DNA of 64,000 bases from Alphaproteobacteria bacterium (GTDB lineage: Bacteria > Pseudomonadota > Alphaproteobacteria > Bin95), in contig JACKII010000002.1 of the NCBI GenBank assembly GCA_020638555.1, forward strand, positions 434,001 to 498,000. The letters run 5' to 3'. Below, one piece after another: positions 42,342 through 51,250 of the stretch. Numbering within the stretch: the first letter of the stretch is position 1; each line of letters opens with the position of its first letter. The notes below the pieces were generated by a model. The model saw only the letters and a list, made by a program, of their open reading frames with translations, was not told the DNA's origin and ran no database searches. The translations under genes and the position numbers were made by a program.

Positions 42342-43163
42342 CTACTCCTCCGGCGGCTTGCCGCCGAATTCGCGGGTGATGACCCGGGCGGTGCGCTGCA
42401 CCATCTCGGCCAGTTCGCGGAAGCGCCGGTCGGTGACCCGCGCCGCCGGCCCCGACAGCGAGATGCCGGCTATGGCCTCGCGCGCCTCGTTGAAGATCGG
42501 CGCGGCGACGCAGCGCAGGCCGATCGCATGCTCCTCGTCGTCGAGCCCATAGCCCTTGATCCGGATGTCCGACAGCGTTTTCAGGAACCGCTCGCGGCCG
42601 GTGATGGTGTTCGGCGTGAACCGCTCCAGCTTCATCCGGTCGATCATCGGCTGTTGCGCCAGCGGGTTCATATAGGCCAGCAACACCTTGCCCACGGCGG
42701 ACGAATGCATCGGCACCCGCGCACCGGGCGAGGCCAGGGCGCGCATCATCTGCCGGCACTCGATCTGCGCCAGATAGATGATCTGGCCGCCATCCTCCAC
42801 CGCCAGATTGACAGTCTCGTCGCACTGTTCCATCAGGCCGCGCATATAGGGGCGGGCCACCTGCACCAGGTCGCGGGCGCGCAGGAAGGCATTGCCGACC
42901 GTGAACGCCTTCACGCCGACGAACCACAGCGTGCGCTCGCCGTCGAAGCGCACGAAGCCTTCCAGTTGCAGGGTGGAGAGCAGTCGGTGCGCCGACGACA
43001 CCGGCAGGCCGACCCGATTGGCGACCTCGGTGAGCGTGATGCCGTCGCCGGCTTCGGCCACCTCCTGCAACAGGCGGAGCGCCCGCACCAGGCTTTGCAC
43101 CTGGCCGGAGCGCTCGGCGCCGGCTTTCGCCGGTTTCCGGGGCAGGGAGACGGAATTGGCCAT
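42342..43163 (-). CDS. IclR-family transcriptional regulator
   Basis: 273 residues from the ATG at 43163 (AAAGAG about 8 bases upstream). An N-terminal winged helix-turn-helix (about 20-80: QSLVRALRLLQEVAEAGDGITLTEVANRVGLPVSSAHRLLSTL) is followed by the IclR effector domain (about 95-265) with the usual GYGLDDEEHAIGLRCVAAPIF. It lies between malate synthase and glcF on the same strand, so control of glyoxylate/glycolate genes is a reasonable inference. Confidence 0.93.
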   Translation of the reverse strand: MANSVSLPRKPAKAGAERSGQVQSLVRALRLLQEVAEAGDGITLTEVANRVGLPVSSAHRLLSTLQLEGFVRFDGERTLWFVGVKAFTVGNAFLRARDLVQVARPYMRGLMEQCDETVNLAVEDGGQIIYLAQIECRQMMRALASPGARVPMHSSAVGKVLLAYMNPLAQQPMIDRMKLERFTPNTITGRERFLKTLSDIRIKGYGLDDEEHAIGLRCVAAPIFNEAREAIAGISLSGPAARVTDRRFRELAEMVQRTARVITREFGGKPPEE

Positions 43164-43188
43164 CGCGTTCGCTCTTTCGGCCTTCACC

Positions 43189-44784
43189 TCAGGCGGCCGG
43201 AGCGAACTGCAGGTCATAGGCCGGCAGCGTCAGGAACTCGCCCAGGTCTTCGGCCAGGACCATCTCTTCCAGCAGCTTCGATGCCGGGCCGTAATGGCCC
43301 GCCTTGAAGCCTTCCTCGCCATGCTGTTGCTTCAGGCTCGCAACCTCGTTGGCGAAGGCCTGTTTGATCAGGGCGTCGTCCACCACCTCGCCCGAGTCCA
43401 GCGTCACCTTGTGCTTGCGCCACTGCCAGAGCTGGGCGCGGCTGATTTCGGCGGTGGCCGCGTCCTCCATCAGATTGTGCAGCGGCACCGCGCCCAGACC
43501 GCCGAGCCAGGCAGCGATATAGCCGATGCCGACATTGACGTTCATCTTCAGCCCGCCCATGGACTTCGGCCCCTCGCAGGGCGCGGTGAGTTCGGCGGCG
43601 GTGGCCGCCGGCACGTCATCGCGCTGGCGGGCGACCTGGTTCGGTTGCGGCATGGCGGCGTCGAACACCTCCATCGCCACCGGCACCAGACCCGGATGGG
43701 CGACCCAGGTGCCGTCATGGCCGTCGGTGGCCTCGCGCTCCTTGTCGGCGCGCACCTTCTCGAAGGCGATCTCGTTCGCCGCCTCGTCGCCGCGGATCGG
43801 GATCTGGGCCGCCATGCCGCCCATGGCGAAGGCACCGCGCTTGTGGCAGACCTTGATCACGTGCAGCGAGTAGGCGCGCATGAAGGGCACGGTCATGGTG
43901 ACGGCGGCGCGGTCCGGCAGCACCTTGGTCGGGTCGGCGCGGTGCTTCTTGATATAGCTGAAAATATAGTCCCAGCGGCCGCAGTTCAGGCCGGCCATGT
44001 GTTCGCGCAACTCATAGATGATTTCTTCGGCGTGGAAGGTGCCGGGCAGCGTCTCGATCAGCACGGTCGCCTTGCACGAGCCCTGGGGCACGTCCAATTG
44101 GTCCTGCGCCCAGACGAACACGTCGTTCCAGAGCCGCGCCTCCAGATAATGCTCCAGCTTGGCCAGGTAGAAATAGGGGCCGGTGCCGCGGTCCAGCGCC
44201 GTCTTGGCGTTGTGGAAGAAATAGAGGCCGAAATCCACCAGCGAGCCGCTGATGGCGACGCCGTCGACCAGCAGGTGCTTCTCGTCCAGATGCCAGCCGC
44301 GCGGACGGACCAGCAGCGTCGCCAGATCGTCGCCCAGGGTATAGTCCTTGCCGTTGCCGGGATCGTGGAAGCTGATCGTGCCCGCCACCGCGTCGCGCAG
44401 GTTGATCTGGCCCTGGACGATGTTGTCCCAGGACGGCGCCGTGGCGTCCTCCAGGCAGGCCATGAACATTTTCGCGCCGCTGTTCAGGGCGTTGATGACC
44501 ATCTTGCGGTCGCAGGGCCCGGTGATCTCCACCCGGCGGTCCTGCAGGTCGGCGGGGATCGGCGCCACCTGCCAGTCGCCCGCGCGCACGGCGGCGGTTT
44601 CCGGCAGGAAGTCGAGCTTGGCCTTGCCGGCGTCGAGATCGTTCTGAAACGCCGTGCGCGCGGCCAGCAACTCCTTGCGGCGGGCGTCGAACTGCCGGTG
44701 CAGGCCCTCCAGGAATGCCAGCGCCTCTGCGGACAGGATTTCAGCGTAACCGGGCTTCATCTCGCCCTTGATCTCGACAGCCAT
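43189..44784 (-). CDS. aceB: Malate synthase A
   Basis: 531 residues, the size of isoform A (isoform G is about 720). MFMACLEDATAPSWDN, CGRWDYIFSYIKK, ATDGHDGTWVAHPGLVPVA and MSGGLKMNVNVGIGYIAAWL-like text are conserved landmarks. It condenses glyoxylate with acetyl-CoA to give malate in the cytoplasm. Combined with the CoA-ester lyase at 3.2 kb (glyoxylate-releasing) and GlcF nearby, it gives a consistent glyoxylate-assimilation picture. The IclR gene follows after 25 bases. Confidence 0.95.
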   Translation of the reverse strand: MAVEIKGEMKPGYAEILSAEALAFLEGLHRQFDARRKELLAARTAFQNDLDAGKAKLDFLPETAAVRAGDWQVAPIPADLQDRRVEITGPCDRKMVINALNSGAKMFMACLEDATAPSWDNIVQGQINLRDAVAGTISFHDPGNGKDYTLGDDLATLLVRPRGWHLDEKHLLVDGVAISGSLVDFGLYFFHNAKTALDRGTGPYFYLAKLEHYLEARLWNDVFVWAQDQLDVPQGSCKATVLIETLPGTFHAEEIIYELREHMAGLNCGRWDYIFSYIKKHRADPTKVLPDRAAVTMTVPFMRAYSLHVIKVCHKRGAFAMGGMAAQIPIRGDEAANEIAFEKVRADKEREATDGHDGTWVAHPGLVPVAMEVFDAAMPQPNQVARQRDDVPAATAAELTAPCEGPKSMGGLKMNVNVGIGYIAAWLGGLGAVPLHNLMEDAATAEISRAQLWQWRKHKVTLDSGEVVDDALIKQAFANEVASLKQQHGEEGFKAGHYGPASKLLEEMVLAEDLGEFLTLPAYDLQFAPAA

Positions 44785-44896
44785 GACAGCCTCCAGCGAT
44801 GTGCGGTATTTGCGGGCGTTTCAGCAGCCGACCCTTCCACAATCAAGGAGCCTTTTCGGATCGTGGAAATTAAAGGTGGCGCACGCTCCTCCCCGA

Positions 44897-45340
44897 TTAC
44901 CGCTCCGGACCATGGAACGATGGGTCGTCCGGCCCGTCAATCGGGGCGCCGACCCAGTCCGGCGTTTCCGCCGGCAGGGGCTGGCCGCGACCGAGTTTGA
45001 GGATGGCGCGGCAAGCCGGCGGCGCGGCGGGGATGGGCTCGTCCACCCACCAGGTCCGGCCCGCTGCGGGCACCGTGTGCCGCAGGCATTCGGCAATCGG
45101 CGCCGGGCAGGCGCGCAGGATGGCCTCGGCCACGTCCGCGGCCAGGGTTGCCGAGAACACGGCCCGCTCGCCACCGCCGGGACCGGTTTGCAGCGTCAAC
45201 CGGGCTTCGCCGTCGGCGCCGAAGGCGGCCTCGACCCGGACGGATCCGGCGCGGGCGGTGCGGACCAGTGTTCTGGCAACCGCCATCCGCCGCCAGCCGT
45301 CTCCGCTAACCCGATATTTTTGTTCGGTTTTTATAGCCAA
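44897..45340 (-). CDS. CYTH-domain protein, probably catalytically degenerate
   Basis: 147 residues, a single CYTH (triphosphate tunnel) domain. The N-terminus MAIKTEQKYRV corresponds to the ExExK motif with the first Glu replaced by Lys. RHTVPAAGRTWWVDEP matches the conserved R-x-x-V...G-x-x-W-x-V-D-E strand, and PAETPDWVGAPI the P-x-W-x-G end. The strand between, normally AEIEL, reads AILKL, so two acidic residues are missing. Class members hydrolyse triphosphates or make cAMP; this one may only bind. It is divergent from a peptide-binding protein gene. Confidence 0.68.
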   Translation of the reverse strand: MAIKTEQKYRVSGDGWRRMAVARTLVRTARAGSVRVEAAFGADGEARLTLQTGPGGGERAVFSATLAADVAEAILRACPAPIAECLRHTVPAAGRTWWVDEPIPAAPPACRAILKLGRGQPLPAETPDWVGAPIDGPDDPSFHGPER

Positions 45341-45505
45341 AACCCACCCCCTTCTTTTGAATTGTCCAGATCAAGTCACGGTTCGTCAATATTGGTTTCG
45401 TGCCGTGAGAAAACATCTTTCCCGTTCGCGGCGGCTTCACTTAGAGTCTCTGCTTCAGGCGGTGGCCAACACGCCGTCGTGCATAACCATGGGAAGGTCC
45501 ATCAG

Positions 45506-47101
45506 ATGCGGAAAGTCCTAGCCGGTGCGCTGGCGGTGGCCACAATGGCCGCCAGTCACGGCGCCCTCGCCCAGAAATCGGGCGGCATTCTCAAACTCTA
45601 TCATCGCGAGACGCCGCCCAGCGCCTCGATCCACGAGGAAGCCACGATTTCCACCGTCGCGCCCTTTATGGCGGTCTACAACAATCTGGTGATGTTCGAC
45701 CCGCACGTGCGGAAAAACAGCCTGGATTCGATCATCCCGGACCTGGCGGACTCGTGGTCCTGGAACGCCGACCGCACCGCCCTGACCTTCAAGCTGCACC
45801 CGGGTGTCACCTGGCACGACGGCAAGCCCTTCACCAGCGCCGACGTGAAATGCACCTGGGACCGGATCCAGGGCAAGGACGACTCGCGCGAAATGCGTTT
45901 CCAGAAGAACCCGCGCAAGCCCTGGTACTGGAACCTGCGGGAGGTCACGACCAATGGCGACCTGGAGGCGACCTTCCATCTGGGCCAGCCGCAGACCTCG
46001 TTCCTGGCGTTGCTGGCCGGTGGGCATTCGCCGGTCTATCCCTGCCATGTCAGCGCCAAGGCCATGCGCACCGCACCCATCGGCACCGGTCCGTTCAAAT
46101 TCGTCGAGATGAAGCAGAACGAGCGCATCACGCTGGCCAAGAACGAGCACTATTGGAAGAAGGGCCTGCCCTATCTGGACGGCATCGAGTGGACCATCAT
46201 CCGCAGCCGCTCGACCCGCGCGCTGGCCTTCACCGCCGGCGAGTTCGACATGACGTTCGATGCCGACATCACCATCCCGATGCTGAAGGATGTAAAGGCA
46301 CAGGATCCGGCCGCCGTCTGCGACCTGACCCCCACCGGCGTCTACACCAATCTGATGCTGAACCGCGACGCGCCGCCCTTCGACAACCCGAAAGTGCGCC
46401 AGGCCCTGGCACTGACCCTGGACCGCGCGGCCTTCAACCAGATCCTGGCCGAGGGCCAGAACACGATCGGCGGCGCGATGATGCCGCCGCCGGAAGGCGT
46501 CTGGGGCATGCCGGCGGAGATGCTGGAACAACTCCCGGGGTATGGCCCGGATGTGGAAGCCAGCCGTGCCGAGGGCCGCAAGCTGATGGAGAGCCTGGGC
46601 TATAGCGCCGAAAATCCGCTGAAAATCAAGGTCGCGACCCGCAATATCGCGGTCTATCGCGATCCGGCGGTGATCCTGATCGACCATCTGAAACACGTCT
46701 ATGTGCAGGGCGAGCTGGATGTGATCGAGACCGGCAACTGGTATGGCCGCATCGGCCGCAAGGACTATCAGGTCGCGCTCAACCTGACCGGCGTCGGCAT
46801 CGACGATCCGGACGTGAACTTCTTCGAGAACTATTCCTGCGGCTCGCAGCGCAATTACACGGCCTATTGCAACGAGGAACTGAACGATCTGTTCAAGAAG
46901 CAGGCCGGCATGGCCGACCAGGAGGAGCGCAGGAAACTGGTCTGGGAGATCGACCGCCGCCTGCAACTCGACCACGCCCGGCCGGTGATCCATCACAACA
47001 AGGCGGCGACGTGCTGGCAGCCCTATGTGAAGAATGTCACCCGTCAGGTGAACAGCATCTACAACGCCTGGCGCATGGAGGACTGGTGGCTCGACAAATA
47101 G
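45506..47101 (+). CDS. Peptide/dipeptide-type ABC transporter substrate-binding protein (SBP family 5)
   Basis: 531 residues. Signal peptide 1-22 (MRKVLAGALAVATMAASHGALA). GVTWHDGKPFTSADVKCTWDRIQ and the family 5 core (GTGPFKFVEMKQNERITLAKNEHYWKKGLPYLDGIEW) are diagnostic. It is an exported binding protein of a DppA/OppA-type importer. No permease or ATPase genes are adjacent, so it is an orphan. GGGAAGG lies 8 bases before the ATG. It is convergent with the next gene, 43 bases between. Confidence 0.92.
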   Translation: MRKVLAGALAVATMAASHGALAQKSGGILKLYHRETPPSASIHEEATISTVAPFMAVYNNLVMFDPHVRKNSLDSIIPDLADSWSWNADRTALTFKLHPGVTWHDGKPFTSADVKCTWDRIQGKDDSREMRFQKNPRKPWYWNLREVTTNGDLEATFHLGQPQTSFLALLAGGHSPVYPCHVSAKAMRTAPIGTGPFKFVEMKQNERITLAKNEHYWKKGLPYLDGIEWTIIRSRSTRALAFTAGEFDMTFDADITIPMLKDVKAQDPAAVCDLTPTGVYTNLMLNRDAPPFDNPKVRQALALTLDRAAFNQILAEGQNTIGGAMMPPPEGVWGMPAEMLEQLPGYGPDVEASRAEGRKLMESLGYSAENPLKIKVATRNIAVYRDPAVILIDHLKHVYVQGELDVIETGNWYGRIGRKDYQVALNLTGVGIDDPDVNFFENYSCGSQRNYTAYCNEELNDLFKKQAGMADQEERRKLVWEIDRRLQLDHARPVIHHNKAATCWQPYVKNVTRQVNSIYNAWRMEDWWLDK

Positions 47102-47144
47102 CCGCCGGTCCGGTTCGGGCGAGCCGCGCGCCGTTGCGTGAGGC

Positions 47145-48305
47145 TCAGCCCGGCCGCACCTGGCCCACCTGGCCCGTCGCCGGGGTGACGAATTCGCGCC
47201 GGTCGGGGGTCACGCCCGGTGCCAGATGGGCGGCGCTGGCTTCGTGCAGCCTGGCCGCGGCCTCGTTGAACAGGACCGGGATGAAGGCATAGCGCGTGCC
47301 CTCGCGCACCGGCGTCACCTCGTGCAGCAGGCTGCACGAATGCACCAGGGCACAACCGGTGGGAATCGGGTAGAGTTGTGGTCCATATTCCGGAAAGCGC
47401 AGCAGCCCGCCCGAACAGGTCTCTGCGTTCAGGGGGATGGTGACCGCGAACTGGCGGTGAGCCGTGCCCAGCGCGGCATTGTCCCGGTGCAGGCCGCAAA
47501 AATCGCCGGCGGCGTAACGTGTCACGACGGAGCGTTCCATCCTGGTGGCCTCGAACTGGAAAGCCTTGCGAATCTCCGGGATCAGCCGGCGGCGGACACG
47601 GATTTGCACGGCCGTGCGCAGCGTCTCGTCCGCGATCAGTGCGTCCTGGCGTTGCTTGCGGCCCGGGTCGAAGGTGAGGGCGGTCTTGCCGTCCACGTCC
47701 TCCAACACGCCGGACGGTTGCCCGCCGAGCGTGTCGAAATGGGCGATCAGGCGCCGGCACAGCTCGGTCTCGAACACCATCGGCAACAGCAGGACCGGCG
47801 CTTGCGGGGCGGCCGGCCGCGGCGGCCCGGCCGACGGCAGGCCTTGGAGAAACTGGCAGAGATGGACGGGGTGGTCGTCCGGATCGTCGATACGGTGCAC
47901 CGCCAGCACCCGCATGGCCGCGTCCAGCAGCACGGTCAGCGGCTGGAAGGCGACGCCGTTGTCCGCTCCGTCCGTGGAGGCATCGTCGAGAGCGCCGAAG
48001 GCCCGGCTCACCGACTGGTCGAAGTCCAGCAGCATGCGAACCCCGGCGGAGGCGCCGGGCAGCCGGTCCTCCCGCTCGTCGTCCGGGTCGATGCTGACGC
48101 CGATCAGGCGGTGCGACTCGCCGTCGAACAGCTCGGTTCGTGCCGCGAGCCGGTCCAGCATTGCCGCCATGGCCGGATGCCCGGCCGAGCCGAACAGGCA
48201 GAGCGTGGTGAAGCCGCCGGCGAGCGTGTCGCGATCCAGGGTTTGGCCGTCGGTCGTCCGTCCGCTGAACGCGGGCGCTGGCTCGCCGGGGATCGGGAGG
48301 CTCAT
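47145..48305 (-). CDS. Redoxin-like/2OG-Fe(II) oxygenase fusion protein
   Basis: 386 residues from the ATG at 48305. Residues 1-160 look like an AhpC/TSA-type peroxiredoxin (PGEPAPAFSGRTTDGQTLDRDTLAGG then TTLCLFGSAGHPAMAAM), but the peroxidatic Cys (family TPxC) is replaced: here GHPAM. Residues about 195-386 are a prolyl-4-hydroxylase-type dioxygenase: His273 and Asp275 (LHRDNAA), His328 (SLLHEVTPV), and 2-oxoglutarate-binding Arg338 (GTRYAF). The oxygenase should be active on an unknown protein or small molecule. It is divergent from the PBP4-like gene with 49 bases between starts. Confidence 0.82.
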   Translation of the reverse strand: MSLPIPGEPAPAFSGRTTDGQTLDRDTLAGGFTTLCLFGSAGHPAMAAMLDRLAARTELFDGESHRLIGVSIDPDDEREDRLPGASAGVRMLLDFDQSVSRAFGALDDASTDGADNGVAFQPLTVLLDAAMRVLAVHRIDDPDDHPVHLCQFLQGLPSAGPPRPAAPQAPVLLLPMVFETELCRRLIAHFDTLGGQPSGVLEDVDGKTALTFDPGRKQRQDALIADETLRTAVQIRVRRRLIPEIRKAFQFEATRMERSVVTRYAAGDFCGLHRDNAALGTAHRQFAVTIPLNAETCSGGLLRFPEYGPQLYPIPTGCALVHSCSLLHEVTPVREGTRYAFIPVLFNEAAARLHEASAAHLAPGVTPDRREFVTPATGQVGQVRPG

Positions 48306-48354
48306 GCGGGGGCTCCGGTGCATTCGCGCGGGCCGGCGGCACCTGCGCCGGCCC

Positions 48355-49872
48355 ATGATGGCCAAGGGTCTAGGCCAGTGCGGCGCGCTTGCAAACCCCG
48401 TTGCGGCGCTGGTTACCATCGCCGCCATCGTCATCGCCTGCCTGTCGCTGTCCGGCCCGGCCCTCGCCGCCGGCTCGGAGCGTGCCCTGGTCCGCGACGC
48501 CGGCTTTGCCGACACGGAAGTCGGCTATATCGTCTATGACCTCGACACGAGCCGTGTCCTGCGCAGCCATCTGGCGGATCAGGCATTTATCCCCGCCTCC
48601 ATGGTCAAGCTCGCGACGGCATTGGCGGCGCTGGAGGTGCTGGGACCCGACCATCGGTTCCGCACCCGCGTGCTCGCCGTTCCGGTGGCGGGCGGGGTGC
48701 ATCTGCACCTCTCCGGCGGCGGCGACCCGGTGCTGGTGCAGGAAAACCTGGATCGGCTGGCCGAATCCCTGGTGGTGCCGCTGGCCGGGCGGCCGGTGGT
48801 GCGTTTCAGCTTCGACGACGGAACCCTGCCCTTCGTGGCGCAGATCGACCCCGGCGACGACGGGCTGAAACCCTACAACCCGCCGATTTCGGCCCTGTCG
48901 GTGAACTTCAACCGGCAATGGCTGCGCTGGACCCGCGACCCGAAAAGCCGCGCCCTGCTGGTGTCGCTGCGGCCGGACCTGGGCGATGCGCTGGCGGGCA
49001 TCGCGCCCCGTCCGCTGCCGGACGGCCGCTCGGTGGAGGCGGTGGGCAGCGCGCGCCTCCGCTATCTGCTGACGCCGCAGGTCCCCAGCGAGGGGCAGAG
49101 GCGCGTCGCGGTGCGCGCGCCCGCCCGGCACGCGGCCGCGATGCTGCGGGCCTATGCCGCCCGCGCTGGTGTCGCCCTGCCCCCGCCGGAGGCCGCGAAG
49201 GGACCGCCGGCAGGGGCGACGGAAATTGCCGTCCATGAGAGCCGGCCGCTGCTGCTCGCGGTGCGCGACCTGCTGGACTATTCCAACAATCTCTCGGCGG
49301 AGCTGATCGGGCTGGCGACGGCAAGGGCGCTGAACCCCAAAACCCGCACCCTGGCGGAGGGCGCGGCCGCGGTGCGGGCCTGGCTCGACCGGACCGTTCC
49401 GGCGGTGACCAGGGCCGGCTGGCAGACCGTCAACCAGTCCGGTCTTTCCGGCCGGACGCGGGCGACGCCGCGGGCGCTGCTGGAACTGCTGCGCTTTGCT
49501 TCGGGCCGCAGCTATGCGCCGCCGCCCGAATGGCAAGCGCAGGAAGGCGAGGGCAAGGCGAGCCAGGCGGGCGAGCCGGTGCCGTTCCTGGCCCTGCTGC
49601 GCCCGCCGTCCTGGGTGGAAGACCGCGACACGGAATTGGGCGGCAAGAGCGGCACCATGTACTATGCCCGCGGACAGGCGGGCGTCCTCACCGCGGCCTC
49701 GGGCCGGCGCGTGTTGTTCGTGCTGATGCACACCGACCTCGCCGCCCGCGGGGCCTATGAGGCGAACCCGGCACGGTTCCGGGCCCCGGTGCAGATCCGC
49801 GCACGGGCCTGGCTCGCGCGGGCCAAGCGGCTGGAGCAGCAAATCCTCGAATACTGGGCCGCTTCCCTCTGA
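48355..49872 (+). CDS. dacB: D-alanyl-D-alanine carboxypeptidase/endopeptidase (PBP4/DacB, S13)
   Basis: 505 residues. A signal peptide spans about 15-40 (PVAALVTIAAIVIACLSLSGPALAA). Penicillin-binding motifs are SMVK (Ser82, Lys85), SNN (310-312, the SxN motif) and KSG (431-433). The order and spacing are right for class C low-molecular-mass PBPs; a domain insert sits between SxxK and SxN. It cleaves D-Ala or crosslinks in periplasmic peptidoglycan. The start is at 48355 or 48358 (ATGATG). Confidence 0.9.
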   Translation: MMAKGLGQCGALANPVAALVTIAAIVIACLSLSGPALAAGSERALVRDAGFADTEVGYIVYDLDTSRVLRSHLADQAFIPASMVKLATALAALEVLGPDHRFRTRVLAVPVAGGVHLHLSGGGDPVLVQENLDRLAESLVVPLAGRPVVRFSFDDGTLPFVAQIDPGDDGLKPYNPPISALSVNFNRQWLRWTRDPKSRALLVSLRPDLGDALAGIAPRPLPDGRSVEAVGSARLRYLLTPQVPSEGQRRVAVRAPARHAAAMLRAYAARAGVALPPPEAAKGPPAGATEIAVHESRPLLLAVRDLLDYSNNLSAELIGLATARALNPKTRTLAEGAAAVRAWLDRTVPAVTRAGWQTVNQSGLSGRTRATPRALLELLRFASGRSYAPPPEWQAQEGEGKASQAGEPVPFLALLRPPSWVEDRDTELGGKSGTMYYARGQAGVLTAASGRRVLFVLMHTDLAARGAYEANPARFRAPVQIRARAWLARAKRLEQQILEYWAASL

Positions 49873-49975
49873 ACCCTGCGGGCCGGCGTTCGCTCCCTCT
49901 TTTCGATTGCGGGCGCTTGTCGCAGAATGTGCGCCAATTCCTTCCATATCCGCGCCCGAGGAGATCGGCCGAGCC

Positions 49976-51187
49976 ATGGCGAAAGTTTTCGAAGGGGTGC
50001 GGGTCGTCGACTTCACCCAGGTGATTTCCGGCCCGTATGCCAGCTACCAGCTTGCGCTTCAGGGCGCCGACGTGATCAAGCTGGAACATCACCAGGGCGG
50101 CGACCAGGGCCGGGCGATGATGGCCGGCGGGCCGGATTTCCTGGACGCGGGCCAATCCTCGCTGTTCATGGCCTTCAACAGCAACAAGCGCTCGCTGGGC
50201 CTCGACCTGAAACACCCCGGCGCCAGGGACGTCGTGCGCCGGCTGGTGGAAAGCGCCGACGTCGTGGTCGAGAATTTCAAGGCCGGCACGCTGGCGCGCA
50301 TGGGCTTCGGCTATGACACGATCAGCGAGTGGAAGCCGAACATTGTCTATTGCTCGATCTCCGGCTTCGGCGCGACCGGGCCGCTGGCGGGCAAGGCCGC
50401 CTACGATCCCGTCATCCAGGCGCATTCCGGCATGATGACGCTGACCGGCTTTCCGGAGAACGGCCCGACCAAGGTCGGCTTCTGGGTGACGGACGTGGCC
50501 GCCGGCATCCATGCCGCCTACGCCATCTCGTCGGCCTTGTTCGCGCGCGAGCGCACCGGCCAGGGCCGGCGTATCGACCTGTCCATGCTGGACGCCGCCA
50601 TCGGCTTCATCTCGCCCATGGTGCTGCACTATCTGAATTGCGGGATCGAGCCGCAACTGGCCGGCAACGGTTCGGCCGCATCCTCGAACGCGCCGACGGT
50701 GTATCCGACCGCGACCAACATGATCCAGATCGCCACGGCCACCCAGGCCCAGTACGAGAAAATGTGCGACGTGCTGGAGCGCCCGGACCTCAAGACCGAT
50801 CCGCGCTTTGCCGAGCGCCTGACCCGCATGGACAACGGCCCCGCCCTGTTCGAGGAACTCTCCCGCACCTTTGCCACCCGCCCGGCCAAGGAATGGGAGA
50901 AAAAGCTGGAGGCGGTGGGCGTCCCCGCCGGCGTCGTCAACACCGTGCCGGAAATGCTGCGGGACGAGCAGGTGATCCACCGCCATGTCGTCCAGACGGT
51001 GGACCCGCCGGTCGGCCTCGCCAAGTCCATGGCCATGATCAATGCCGCCTTCCACCTGAACGAGGGCTCGCCCAGCGTCGTCTCGCCGCCGCCGCATGTC
51101 GGCCAGCACACCGACCAGGTGCTGGGCGAGGTGGGCTTCTCGTCGGCCGACATCGCAAAACTTCGTGAAGACAGGGTTGTGGGCTGA
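49976..51187 (+). CDS. Class III CoA-transferase (CaiB/BaiF family)
   Basis: 403 residues. GVRVVDFTQVISGPYASYQLALQGADVIKLE is the family N-terminus; catalytic Asp144 lies in KAAYDPVIQAHSG; FNSNKRSLGLDLKHP is also typical. It moves CoA between organic acids (formyl-, succinyl- or carnitine-type substrates), acting as an interlocked dimer. GAGGAG lies 12 bases before the ATG at 49976; an upstream ATG (49757) is inside the previous gene. It is followed by the Lon-like gene on the same strand. Confidence 0.92.
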   Translation: MAKVFEGVRVVDFTQVISGPYASYQLALQGADVIKLEHHQGGDQGRAMMAGGPDFLDAGQSSLFMAFNSNKRSLGLDLKHPGARDVVRRLVESADVVVENFKAGTLARMGFGYDTISEWKPNIVYCSISGFGATGPLAGKAAYDPVIQAHSGMMTLTGFPENGPTKVGFWVTDVAAGIHAAYAISSALFARERTGQGRRIDLSMLDAAIGFISPMVLHYLNCGIEPQLAGNGSAASSNAPTVYPTATNMIQIATATQAQYEKMCDVLERPDLKTDPRFAERLTRMDNGPALFEELSRTFATRPAKEWEKKLEAVGVPAGVVNTVPEMLRDEQVIHRHVVQTVDPPVGLAKSMAMINAAFHLNEGSPSVVSPPPHVGQHTDQVLGEVGFSSADIAKLREDRVVG

Positions 51188-51250
51188 CATCGGCGTCTGG
51201 CAGCCTAAGTCAGTAAGAGAAGGAATATCCGCGCCCAGGGAGGCCACAGC

